NCBI GenBank assembly: GCA_020860865.1
Contig: JAJBTL010000124.1
Span: forward strand, 1 to 20,502
Source of the DNA: Planctomycetota bacterium
Lineage (GTDB): Bacteria > Planctomycetota > SZUA-567
DNA: 20,502 nt
Reading direction: 5' to 3'
The position numbers and the translations under genes were made by a program. This document shows positions 8,414-14,877 of this stretch, one piece after another. The notes under the pieces are model-generated. The model searched no databases and was not told the DNA's origin. It worked only from the letters and a program-made list of their open reading frames with translations. Numbering within the stretch: position 1 is the first letter of the stretch; each line of letters begins with the position of its first letter.

Positions 8414-8442
8414 ATTGTACCCGTGTCCCGGGCCGACTGCAA
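8414..8442 (-). promoter_or_regulatory. Candidate sigma-70-type promoter of xylB with overlapping inverted repeat
   Basis: On the minus strand TTGCAG (8442-8437) and TACAAT (8419-8414) are separated by 17 nt, about 80 nt before the xylB ATG. An inverted repeat ACTGC-AAACG-GCAGT (8436-8450, read on plus) overlaps the -35 box, where a repressor could act. The -10 matches the consensus at 5 of 6 positions and the -35 at 3 of 6. Confidence 0.45.
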
Positions 8443-8488
8443 ACGGCAGTGCAAGGTCGCCGCCATTTCGCGGGCGCGGCTGCCCACG

Positions 8489-8521
8489 AAAAAAACGCGC
8501 CATCCCGGTACGGGACGGCGC
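8489..8521 (-). terminator. Intrinsic terminator of the membrane-protein gene
   Basis: The arms 8497-8506 and 8512-8521 pair, with one mismatch (8502/8516). On the minus strand the stem is followed by seven T (plus-strand A-run 8489-8495). It lies 51 nt after the stop of the gene ending at 8572. Confidence 0.88.
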
Positions 8522-8571
8522 ATCTTTTCGGTGCCGCGAGAGAGGAGGGGGTTCGCCGATATGTTTATCGA

Positions 8572-9678
8572 TCAGGGGTTCGGCGTGTTTGGATTCCGGA
8601 TATCGGTGCGGATATCCGTCCGGTCGATGAACCGGGGGTCGAGCCGGGAAGCGGTGATGCCGGATGTTTCCTGAACGACGATGTAATTGGTCGAATAACG
8701 GTTGCCCCAGTGGCCGGCGAAAACGCAGACGACGGCGCCAAGGATGAGGGCGACGCCGGCGGCCAGCGCCGACTTGGCGGCGGCGGAGGCGAAGCGGTCG
8801 GCCTTGATGCGGGCGCGGTCGGCGGCCTGCTGGATGCTGACGCGGGCTTCCTGCACCTGTTCCTGCACCCGGTCGAGGCCGCGACGGGCGCGGTCGACGG
8901 TGCGGTTGAAGGCGAGGATGGCGGCGTTGACTTCCTCTTCCGCTTCCGTGCGGGAGATGTTCCGGTTCTGCATGAGGGCGTTGACGGCGGCGTCCCGGTC
9001 GATGTTTTCCGTCAAGTCGTTGAAGCGGGCGCGCTGGCGGTCCATGAACTGGGCGACGACGTTGTCGAAGCTGTCCGGTTCTTCCGTCACCTGGTGGAAA
9101 GCGTTCCGGAGATCGGCGCGGACTTCCGAAACCTGGTTCCGGAGGTAGTCGGGCTGGAGCTCCTCGACGCCGGTGTCACGGAGGACGGCGTTGACCTGAT
9201 CGCCAAGCTGGTCGGTGTCGATGTCGAGGTGCATGTTGGCGATGCGGTCGTAGACGCTCGAGGCCATGTCGGACACGCTGCCGCCGACGGCCGAACCGAC
9301 GGTGGAGGCGACGGAAGCGGCGCCGGAGCCGACGCCACGGACCACCGAACCGACGGGGCGGACGGCGGAACCGACGGCGGCGCCACTGAAGAGGGCGCCG
9401 ACGATGAGGACGACGGCCCAGACCATGAAGCCGTGTTCAGCACCTTTGGTGATGGAAAACAGGCCGGCCGCGAAGCCGCCGCCGGCGAGGCTCAAGAGGA
9501 CCGAAATAACGCCCCATACGCCGAAGGCGGTGCCGAGGCCGGACATCGGGTGCGATGTCGTCGGGCTGACAACGGTGAACCCGAGCGCGACGCCAAGGAC
9601 GGCCATGACGATGGATATCGCGAGCGCGGTGATGGAACCGGCAATGATACTTTGCCATGAAATGGTAAACCAGGACAT
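8572..9678 (-). CDS. Four-helix membrane protein with glycine-zipper segment and central coiled coil
   Basis: I place the start at ATG 9678 (MSWFTISWQSIIAG...), 6 nt after AAGGAG. The frame stays open upstream to 10074, but that extension has no ribosome binding site and an unlikely composition. The 368-residue product has three membrane helices near the N-terminus (about 8-36, 50-75, 82-106). A Gly/Ala/Ser-rich stretch (GSVVRGVGSGAASVASTVG...) follows at about 102-140. Residues about 150-300 are charged and helical (EVRADLRNAFHQ, RRGLDRVQEQVQEARVSIQQAAD), and a fourth membrane helix lies at about 302-322. The polar tail repeats RTDIRTDIR. The N-terminal third resembles membrane proteins often annotated only as hypothetical or YrzE/PhnA-like in other bacteria; this is a weak impression. 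There is no catalytic motif. It has its own terminator and stands divergent to the receiver-TRD gene. Function unknown; a membrane-stress or envelope role is possible but unproven. Confidence 0.82.
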   Translation of the reverse strand: MSWFTISWQSIIAGSITALAISIVMAVLGVALGFTVVSPTTSHPMSGLGTAFGVWGVISVLLSLAGGGFAAGLFSITKGAEHGFMVWAVVLIVGALFSGAAVGSAVRPVGSVVRGVGSGAASVASTVGSAVGGSVSDMASSVYDRIANMHLDIDTDQLGDQVNAVLRDTGVEELQPDYLRNQVSEVRADLRNAFHQVTEEPDSFDNVVAQFMDRQRARFNDLTENIDRDAAVNALMQNRNISRTEAEEEVNAAILAFNRTVDRARRGLDRVQEQVQEARVSIQQAADRARIKADRFASAAAKSALAAGVALILGAVVCVFAGHWGNRYSTNYIVVQETSGITASRLDPRFIDRTDIRTDIRNPNTPNP

Positions 9679-10035
9679 TTCTATCTCCTTATATCTCCTG
9701 TAAAGCGCCGCCAAGATGGCTGCGCGAAGTCCGGAAAATATATTCCCCGACACCCGGACCCCCGGGAACGCCCCGAATAAAGGGCGAGGAGGAGGCTCCA
9801 GTAATCTATGTGTTAAAATAAACGGGATCCGGCTATAAAAATGGTTGAAACCGTAATTCTGTCCGGTTCGGCACGATGGAGAATTCCTCAACCAAAACCG
9901 GTAAACGGCCGATAACCATGGGTGAGGCTTTTTTGCGGGAGCGATCCGGTCGCCCGGACGTCCGCTTTCGCCGGCGTGTGACAGTCGCGTAGGGATGGAC
10001 CGTCGCCGTCCCGTGGAACAGGCGGTCGCAACTTC

Positions 10036-10048
10036 TACATTAAATGTA
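10036..10048. promoter_or_regulatory. 13-bp palindrome upstream of the receiver-TRD gene
   Basis: TACATTAAATGTA is a perfect palindrome around a central A, 102 nt before the chosen start, in otherwise GC-rich DNA. It has the shape of a dimeric regulator site. The ten bases TACATTAAAT also occur at 1913-1922 upstream of the chemoreceptor gene. Confidence 0.35.
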
Positions 10049-10080
10049 ATGTGTATTGAGAGCGAAGGTATCAACCGTGG

Positions 10081-10107
10081 CGCGGTTGCCGTCCAGACGG
10101 CGGCGCG
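10081..10107 (+). promoter_or_regulatory. Stem-loop in the leader of the receiver-TRD gene
   Basis: CGCG (10081-10084) pairs with CGCG (10104-10107), and GCCGTC (10088-10093) pairs with GACGGC (10096-10101). This gives a compact two-part hairpin 24 nt before the GGGGAGG ribosome binding site. There is no T-run. Confidence 0.4.
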
Positions 10108-10149
10108 TCAGGTTGCTTAACCGTGGTTATGGGGAGGCTTGAGTTCGTC

Positions 10150-11226
10150 ATGGCTGACAAGGTCGTATTGTTAGGTATGGAGCAGGACTGCGGGTCGCGG
10201 TTGGTGCCAATCCTTGCCGTCGCCGGGATTGAACCGGTGGCGCTGGACTGGCCGGATTTTTCGCCGCGCGGCTTTGGCCGGGAACGGCCCAAGTGCGTCC
10301 TGGTCGACGTGGACAACCCGTCGGCCACGCCCATGGACCGGTTCAGCGCCGACCTTCGGAAGGCCTGGGGCGAGTATTATCCCATTGTGGCGGTGGCGGC
10401 GTCGCGGCGCTTCCGGGACGTTTCCGCCCTTCTTGACGCCGGCGCCTCGGACTGCCTGGCCAAGTCGGCGCCGGCCAAGCTGATGGAAAAGAAAATTCTC
10501 CGGGCCGTCGCCGGCGCGGTCAAACCGGCGGCGGACGAACTGACGGACGAGGTGCCGACGCCGCTCCTTGGCCTCGTCATCGGGAACGACCGCTGCATCC
10601 GCCTTGGGGACATTGCCAACGTCTACGCCGGGGTGACGCCGCGCCGGCCCGGGTACCGGCGGATGGCGCCGCCGGACGACAAGTGGCGGGGCGTTATCAC
10701 GTCGGAGGCGGTGGACCGGTTTTTTGTCGGCCGTCCGGCCGGTTACCTTCTCTGGCGCCGGTTTCATCTGTTCCGGATGCCGCCGCCGGAAGAATATTCG
10801 GTGGCGGAGAAAGTCTTCCTCTCCCGTTCCGGCCCGCCGCTCCGGGCGGCGGTGGACCGGTCGCGGACGCCGGCCGGCACCGACGTCTACGCCATCGTGC
10901 CGAAGGAAAATGTCGGCGCCGGGTTTATCGCCTGTCTCCTGAACAGCCGCCTTCTCGACTTTTATTTCAACCGGTTCGGCGGCGCTTCGGACGGGCGCAT
11001 CCGTGCCGAGGCGCTCCGGAACACCCCGGTGCCACGGCCGACAGCGGAAGCGTCAGCCGAGATGAACCGGTACGCCGCCCTCCTCGCCCACTTCGGGCCG
11101 AATCCGGAAAGCTGGATTGACCGGCAGTCCCGGGATGAAATTCGCGAACAGATGGACAATGCCGTTTTTCGGATGTACGGTGCCGGGGCCGAGGCGATGG
11201 CCGGGCTGGCGGCGCTCCATTTTTAG
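10150..11226 (+). CDS. Receiver-like domain fused to a TaqI/HsdS-type target-recognition domain
   Basis: This 358-residue protein has two parts. Residues 1-120 read like a response-regulator receiver: hydrophobic first strand KVVLLG, CVLVDVDNPSATPMD with the phospho-acceptor position at D53 (four residues before P57), the IVAVAAS strand, and ALLDAGASDCLAKSAP with K105. The usual acidic pair after strand 1 is replaced (GMEQD), and the Thr/Ser of strand 4 appears to be Ala, so it may be a pseudo-receiver. Residues about 150-345 resemble the specificity domain of type IIG or TaqI-like methyltransferases: IRLGDIANVYAGVTPRRPGY, a WRGVITSEAVDRFFV block, AEKVFLSRSGPPLRAAVD, ACLLNSRLLDFYFN, NTPVPRP, and the tail QMDNAVFRMYGAGAEA that follows these domains in such enzymes. 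No methyltransferase motif (NPPY, FxGxG) or nuclease motif is present, and no modification gene is adjacent. ATG 10150 lies 12 nt after GGGGAGG; GTG 10123 and ATG 10129 are alternatives. Inferred role: DNA recognition controlled by signalling; unproven. Confidence 0.75.
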   Translation: MADKVVLLGMEQDCGSRLVPILAVAGIEPVALDWPDFSPRGFGRERPKCVLVDVDNPSATPMDRFSADLRKAWGEYYPIVAVAASRRFRDVSALLDAGASDCLAKSAPAKLMEKKILRAVAGAVKPAADELTDEVPTPLLGLVIGNDRCIRLGDIANVYAGVTPRRPGYRRMAPPDDKWRGVITSEAVDRFFVGRPAGYLLWRRFHLFRMPPPEEYSVAEKVFLSRSGPPLRAAVDRSRTPAGTDVYAIVPKENVGAGFIACLLNSRLLDFYFNRFGGASDGRIRAEALRNTPVPRPTAEASAEMNRYAALLAHFGPNPESWIDRQSRDEIREQMDNAVFRMYGAGAEAMAGLAALHF

Positions 11227-11665
11227 GGTTGATTTTCTAAGCCCCTTCCATGAAAACACGCCGGCCGGGCGACCCCGGACGGGGACGGGCGGTGTCGCAT
11301 GGCGCCACACTGTCCGACCGGCGCCGTTCACTGTAATTTCATCACAGCGTTTGTGTAAAACGTGCGGCCATCCCCGCTTTCATTTTTCCCCGAAAAAAAA
11401 GCTTGTGTTTTCCTCCGAATTTGATTTGATAGAACCTCTTTGTAAGAGTGTGACTCCGCACGGATGCAGTCCGCGACGGAGGCGAATATACTGAAGCGCA
11501 CGGAAAATCGGCTACCCGATCCTGTAGCCTCCATGCGCGCTTCAGGCGTGGAATTTACGTTCCCGAAAGTTAATATGGCTTTTGGTATATGTTTAGCGGC
11601 GGCGGCGCGCTCACGGGCGCGTCCGTCATTTTTACACGAGTTTTTCAACAAGAAAAGGGTTAATC
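11227..11665. other. 439-nt gene-free region upstream of acpP
   Basis: No coding signal. It holds an inverted pair of GGCGCC (11301-11306 and 11320-11325), a small CGTTT/AAACG stem (11348-11362), an AT-rich patch with an eight-A run around 11393-11430 where a promoter could lie, and a nested stem-loop at 11491-11545. No terminator with a T-run is visible after the receiver-TRD gene. Confidence 0.45.
11491..11545 (+). promoter_or_regulatory. Nested stem-loop in the acpP leader
   Basis: A 9-bp outer stem CTGAAGCGC (11491-11499) / GCGCTTCAG (11537-11545) encloses an internal loop (11500-11509 and 11530-11536) and a 6-bp inner stem GGCTAC (11510-11515) / GTAGCC (11524-11529) with an 8-nt loop. 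It lies about 120 nt before the acpP start and has no T-run. It matches no riboswitch family that I can name. Confidence 0.5.
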
Positions 11666-11914
11666 ATGAGCATGAGCCGCGACGAAATCAAGGAAAAGGT
11701 CATCGACATCACCTGCGAACAGCTGCAAGTCAGCCGCGATCAAGTCAAGGACGATTCCGCCTTTGTCGAAGACCTTGGCGCCGACTCCCTTGACATCGCC
11801 GAACTGGTCATGGAATTCGAAGACGAATTCGATCTGGAAATTCCGGAAGACGAACAGGGCATCCGCACCATCAACGCCGCCGTCGATTTCATCGCCGGCA
11901 AAATCAACAAGTAG
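11666..11914 (+). CDS. acpP: Acyl carrier protein
   Basis: The 82-residue cytosolic carrier of growing fatty-acyl chains. The phosphopantetheine site is S41 in GADSLD, followed by the acidic helix IAELVMEFEDEFDLEIPEDE, which docks fatty-acid synthase enzymes. The N-terminal helix (RDEIKEKVIDITCEQL) and the final helix (NAAVDFIAGKI) complete the four-helix fold. The length is normal for the family. The ribosome binding site is weak (AAAGGG 11654-11659), and a second ATG at 11672 could also serve. fabF follows after 188 nt, as in many bacteria, supporting a role in fatty-acid synthesis. Confidence 0.97.
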   Translation: MSMSRDEIKEKVIDITCEQLQVSRDQVKDDSAFVEDLGADSLDIAELVMEFEDEFDLEIPEDEQGIRTINAAVDFIAGKINK

Positions 11915-11942
11915 TATATATTCTTTTATAACACCAGTTTAC

Positions 11943-11978
11943 CGCCGGACAGCCTCGGGTCAGCCCCGCTGTCCGGCG
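11943..11978 (+). promoter_or_regulatory. 11-bp stem-loop between acpP and fabF
   Basis: CGCCGGACAGC (11943-11953) pairs perfectly with GCTGTCCGGCG (11968-11978) around a 14-nt loop. There is no T-run after it, so it is not a standard terminator. It may be an RNA processing, stability or pausing element that sets the ratio of acpP to fabF message. Confidence 0.55.
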
Positions 11979-12102
11979 CGAACACTGTCACGCGTGGAAG
12001 TGATTTTCCGTCGGCTCGACACCGTTGCCGGCCGGAACTCCCGGAAACGGGCGCCGGACCGGCGGCCGCCGGCACGCGTGTCTTTCGAAAGGAACGTCAC
12101 CG

Positions 12103-13356
12103 ATGCCCGACGCGCACAGGCGCCGTGTGGTTATTACCGGAATGGGCTGCGTCACGCCCATCGGCAACGAACTGGACACCACCTGGAAAAATCTTCTGGA
12201 CGGCGTGTCCGGAGTCGGCGAAATAACCCTCCTCGATCATTCGAAATTCTCGGTCCACTTCGCCCACGAGGTCAAGGACTTCGATCCCACCCAGTGGATG
12301 GACCCGAAGGAGACAAAGCACACCGACCGCTTCGTCCACATGGCCATGGGCTCGGCGAAAATGGCGGTGGCCGACGCCAAACTGGACCCGGGCACCTTCG
12401 ACCCGGAGCGGGCCGGCATCATCTACGCCTCCGGCATCGGCGGCATCCGTTCCATCGAGGAGCAGTACGAGCGCTATGTCGCCAAGGGCCCGCGGCGCAT
12501 CAGTCCGTTCACCATTCCCCTCCTTATGATTAACGACGCTCCCGGTCAACTCGCCATCGACCTCAACTTCAAGGGGCCGAACTATTCCACCGTCACCGCC
12601 TGCGCCAGTTCCACCCACGCCATCGGTTTGGCCATGCGCCATATCCAGTGGGGCGAGGCGGACGTCATCCTGGCCGGCGGGTCGGAAGCGGGCATCTCCG
12701 TCCTCGGCCTCGGCGCTTTCATCAATATGGGCGCGCTGTCGTCCCGCAACGACGATCCGAAAACCGCTTCCCGGCCGTTCGACAAGGACCGGGACGGCTT
12801 TGTCATGGGGGAAGGCTCCGGCACCCTGGTCCTGGAAGAGCTCGAGCACGCGAAAAATCGCGGCGCGAAAATCTATGCCGAAGTCCTCGGCTACGGCTTC
12901 ACCGACGACGCCTACCACATTACCGCTCCGGAAACGAGCGGGAACGGCGCTGTCCGGAGTATTTCCATCGCCATCAAGGATTCCGGACTGACCCCGGACG
13001 ACATCGACTACATTAACGCCCATGGCACTTCGACGCCGTTCAACGACCGGACCGAAGCCACCGCCATCAACCAGGTCTTCGGCGCCCGGACGAAGGATGT
13101 CTCCGTCAGTTCGACGAAAGGCCATACCGGGCACCTTCTCGGCGCCGCCGGGGCGGTCGAGGCGATTTTCACCGCCAAGGCGATCAAGGAAGCCATCGCT
13201 CCGCCGACCATCAATTACCACACTCCGGACCCGGAGTGCGACATAGACGTGACGCCGAACCAGCCGAAAAAGCGCGATATCCGCTATGCCTTGTCGAACA
13301 ACCTCGGCTTCGGCGGCCATAACGCCACCCTTTGCCTGGGCCGGTTCGACGGGTAG
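12103..13356 (+). CDS. fabF: 3-oxoacyl-[acyl-carrier-protein] synthase II
   Basis: Beta-ketoacyl-ACP synthase II, which condenses malonyl-ACP with acyl-ACP to extend fatty acids. The start at ATG 12103 (MPDAHRRRVVITGMG) has AAGGA 9 nt upstream; the open frame upstream to 12025 lacks the family N-terminus. The protein is 417 residues, the usual length. The Cys-His-His triad is visible: C167 (TACASSTHAIG), H307 (INAHGTSTPFND) and H344 (STKGHTGHLLGAAGAVE), with K339 before the second histidine. The end NNLGFGGHNATL is the expected oxyanion/Gly-rich loop. It follows acpP and precedes the acyl-CoA dehydrogenase gene. It is a full, apparently active enzyme. Confidence 0.96.
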   Translation: MPDAHRRRVVITGMGCVTPIGNELDTTWKNLLDGVSGVGEITLLDHSKFSVHFAHEVKDFDPTQWMDPKETKHTDRFVHMAMGSAKMAVADAKLDPGTFDPERAGIIYASGIGGIRSIEEQYERYVAKGPRRISPFTIPLLMINDAPGQLAIDLNFKGPNYSTVTACASSTHAIGLAMRHIQWGEADVILAGGSEAGISVLGLGAFINMGALSSRNDDPKTASRPFDKDRDGFVMGEGSGTLVLEELEHAKNRGAKIYAEVLGYGFTDDAYHITAPETSGNGAVRSISIAIKDSGLTPDDIDYINAHGTSTPFNDRTEATAINQVFGARTKDVSVSSTKGHTGHLLGAAGAVEAIFTAKAIKEAIAPPTINYHTPDPECDIDVTPNQPKKRDIRYALSNNLGFGGHNATLCLGRFDG

Positions 13357-13443
13357 ATTTTTTCTCGCCGGGACGGCGGAGCTTTACCCGCTGTCCGCGT
13401 CCGAGTGACCGGGGCCCAGAACACAGGCCCATTTTCGGGAACT

Positions 13444-13490
13444 GTCCGGTAGAGTCGCCAGGCGGCGAACAGCGGCCGCGCCGACCGGAC
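13444..13490 (+). promoter_or_regulatory. Inverted repeat between fabF and the acyl-CoA dehydrogenase gene
   Basis: GTCCGGT (13444-13450) pairs with ACCGGAC (13484-13490); inside are a CGCC-AGGCGGCG stem and the palindrome GCGGCCGC. The structure lies 25 nt before the acyl-CoA dehydrogenase start codon, near its AGGAG site, so it could affect translation. Confidence 0.4.
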
Positions 13491-13515
13491 CTTCCCCACC
13501 ACAGGAGATTAGGAA

Positions 13516-14676
13516 ATGCTCGAATATTTCTTCACCGAAGAACAGCAGATGATGATCGACACCGCCCGGGAAATCGGCGAAAAGAAAATTATCCCGGTCC
13601 GGGCCCAGTACGACGAGGAACAGGCCTTCCCGCACGACGTCTTCAAGGCCATCGCCGACGCCGACCTGACGGGCGTCTACATCCCGGACGAATACGGCGG
13701 ATGCGCCGGCGACACCGGCATCATGAACATGTGCCTGGTCACCGAGGAACTGTCCAAGTACTGCGGCGGCATTTCCCTGTCCTTCGCCGGCACCGCCCTC
13801 GGTACCCTGCCGATTCTCATCTCCGGTGACGACGAGCAGAAGAAGCGCTGGCTCCCCCGCATCGCCTCCGGCACCCTGGCCGCCTTCGGCATCACCGAAC
13901 CCGACGCCGGTTCCGACGCCGCCTCCATGCGCCCCACCGCCGTCCGGGACGGCGACGACTACATCATCAACGGCACCAAGCTGTTCATCTCGAACGGCGG
14001 CGAAGCCGACATCTATTCCATCTTCGCCATGACGGACAAGGCCAAGGGCGCCCGCGGCTGCTCCTGCTTCGTCCTTGAAAAAGGCATGGACGGCTTCACC
14101 TTCGGGAAGAAGGAAGACAAGATGGGCATCCGCGCCTCCTGCACGCGGGAACTCATCTTCCAGGACCTCCGCGTCCCCGCCGCCAACCGCCTCGGCCGCG
14201 AAGGCACCGGTTTCATGACCGCCATGAAGACCTTCGACAACTCCCGCCCGGGCGTCGGCTCCCAGGCTCTCGGCATTGCCCAGGGCGCCCTTGACCTCGC
14301 CGTCGACTACGCCCGCCAGCGGAAACAGTTCGGCCGGCCGATTATCGCCAACCAGGGCCTCCAGTGGATGCTCGCCGACATGGCGATGCAGGTCGAAGCG
14401 GCCCGCGCCCTCGTCTACGCCACCGCTCGCTGGATTGACGCCGGCGCCAAGCGTCCGACCGGCGCGTCGGCGATGTCCAAGTGCTTCGCCTCGGACGTGG
14501 CGATGAAGGTCACCATCGACGCCATCCAGGTCTTCGGCGGCGTCGGCTACACCAAGGAATACCCGATTGAAAAATACGCCCGCGATGCCAAGATCACCCA
14601 GATCTACGAAGGCACCAACCAGATTCAGCGCGACGAAATCGCCCTCGCGCTCATCAAGGAAGCGGCGCGGAAATAG
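13516..14676 (+). CDS. Acyl-CoA dehydrogenase (short-chain/butyryl-CoA type)
   Basis: FAD enzyme of 386 residues that oxidises, or in bifurcating systems reduces, the alpha-beta bond of short acyl-CoA and exchanges electrons with ETF. The flavin-binding block FGITEPDAGSD is at 124-134, FISNGGEADIY follows at about 157-167, and the catalytic base is E365 in IYEGTNQIQRDEIA. RKQFGRPI and QVFGGVGYTKEYPIEKYARDAKI are the usual family blocks. AGGAG lies before ATG. The ETF genes follow, so EtfAB is its expected electron partner. Such pairs include butyryl-CoA dehydrogenase, caffeyl-CoA reductase and acryloyl-CoA reductase; the substrate cannot be fixed from sequence. No thiolase, crotonase or 3-hydroxyacyl-CoA dehydrogenase gene is in the window. 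Confidence 0.93.
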   Translation: MLEYFFTEEQQMMIDTAREIGEKKIIPVRAQYDEEQAFPHDVFKAIADADLTGVYIPDEYGGCAGDTGIMNMCLVTEELSKYCGGISLSFAGTALGTLPILISGDDEQKKRWLPRIASGTLAAFGITEPDAGSDAASMRPTAVRDGDDYIINGTKLFISNGGEADIYSIFAMTDKAKGARGCSCFVLEKGMDGFTFGKKEDKMGIRASCTRELIFQDLRVPAANRLGREGTGFMTAMKTFDNSRPGVGSQALGIAQGALDLAVDYARQRKQFGRPIIANQGLQWMLADMAMQVEAARALVYATARWIDAGAKRPTGASAMSKCFASDVAMKVTIDAIQVFGGVGYTKEYPIEKYARDAKITQIYEGTNQIQRDEIALALIKEAARK

Positions 14677-14736
14677 CACTCCCGGAACAATGCCGCAATT
14701 GCGTTCTTTTGCGGGAAAGTTATACTTGGATACTCA

Positions 14737-14769
14737 CGTATGGGACGGCCGATCGGGCCGTCCCATACG
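14737..14769 (+). promoter_or_regulatory. 14-bp perfect stem-loop downstream of the acyl-CoA dehydrogenase gene
   Basis: CGTATGGGACGGCC (14737-14750) pairs perfectly with GGCCGTCCCATACG (14756-14769) around a 5-nt loop. There is no T-run on either strand, so it is unlike the three clear terminators in this window. It is the strongest hairpin in the acpP-etfA cluster. It may stabilise the 3' end or reduce read-through into etfB. Confidence 0.6.
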
Positions 14770-14837
14770 CACTATCCGGCACGGCAATAGATAAAACGGT
14801 ATGGATATAAAAATCTCTTTTCTTCATTGAAGAATAG

Positions 14838-14855
14838 GGTTCCCCACGGGGAACC
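14838..14855. promoter_or_regulatory. 18-bp perfect palindrome just before the etfB ribosome binding site
   Basis: GGTTCCCC-AC-GGGGAACC is a perfect inverted repeat with a 2-nt spacer, ending 10 nt before the AAGGAG of etfB. As RNA it would fold with a CACG tetraloop; as DNA it has the form of a dimeric operator. Confidence 0.5.
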
Positions 14856-14877
14856 GGCCACTCACAAGGAGTAGAAT

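Larger units (their letters stand above)
9679..10149. other. 471-nt intergenic region between two divergent genes
   Basis: This stretch must carry promoters for the membrane-protein gene (minus) and the receiver-TRD gene (plus). Two ordered elements stand out. The first is a 13-bp palindrome TACATT-A-AATGTA (10036-10048), overlapping a TGTAAT (10045-10050) that could be a -10 box without a good -35. The second is a hairpin at 10081-10107. The rest shows no coding signal or repeat that I can support. Confidence 0.5.

Noticed and set aside
9679..10074. N-terminal extension of the membrane-protein gene by 132 codons
   Set aside because: No ribosome binding site at 10074, and the extension is Arg/Pro/Ser-rich without pattern, whereas ATG 9678 has AAGGAG at 6 nt and begins the hydrophobic N-terminus.
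10123..10149. Start of the receiver-TRD gene at GTG 10123 or ATG 10129
   Set aside because: Neither has a Shine-Dalgarno site before it; the GGGGAGG lies after them and fits ATG 10150, although 12 nt is somewhat long. Kept as alternatives.
11464..11793. Open frame overlapping the acpP leader and gene
   Set aside because: It runs out of frame through the certain acpP gene and over the nested stem-loop; no ribosome binding site.
13384..14679. Long minus-strand open frame opposite the acyl-CoA dehydrogenase gene
   Set aside because: Antisense shadow of a certain gene; product is low-complexity with no motif.
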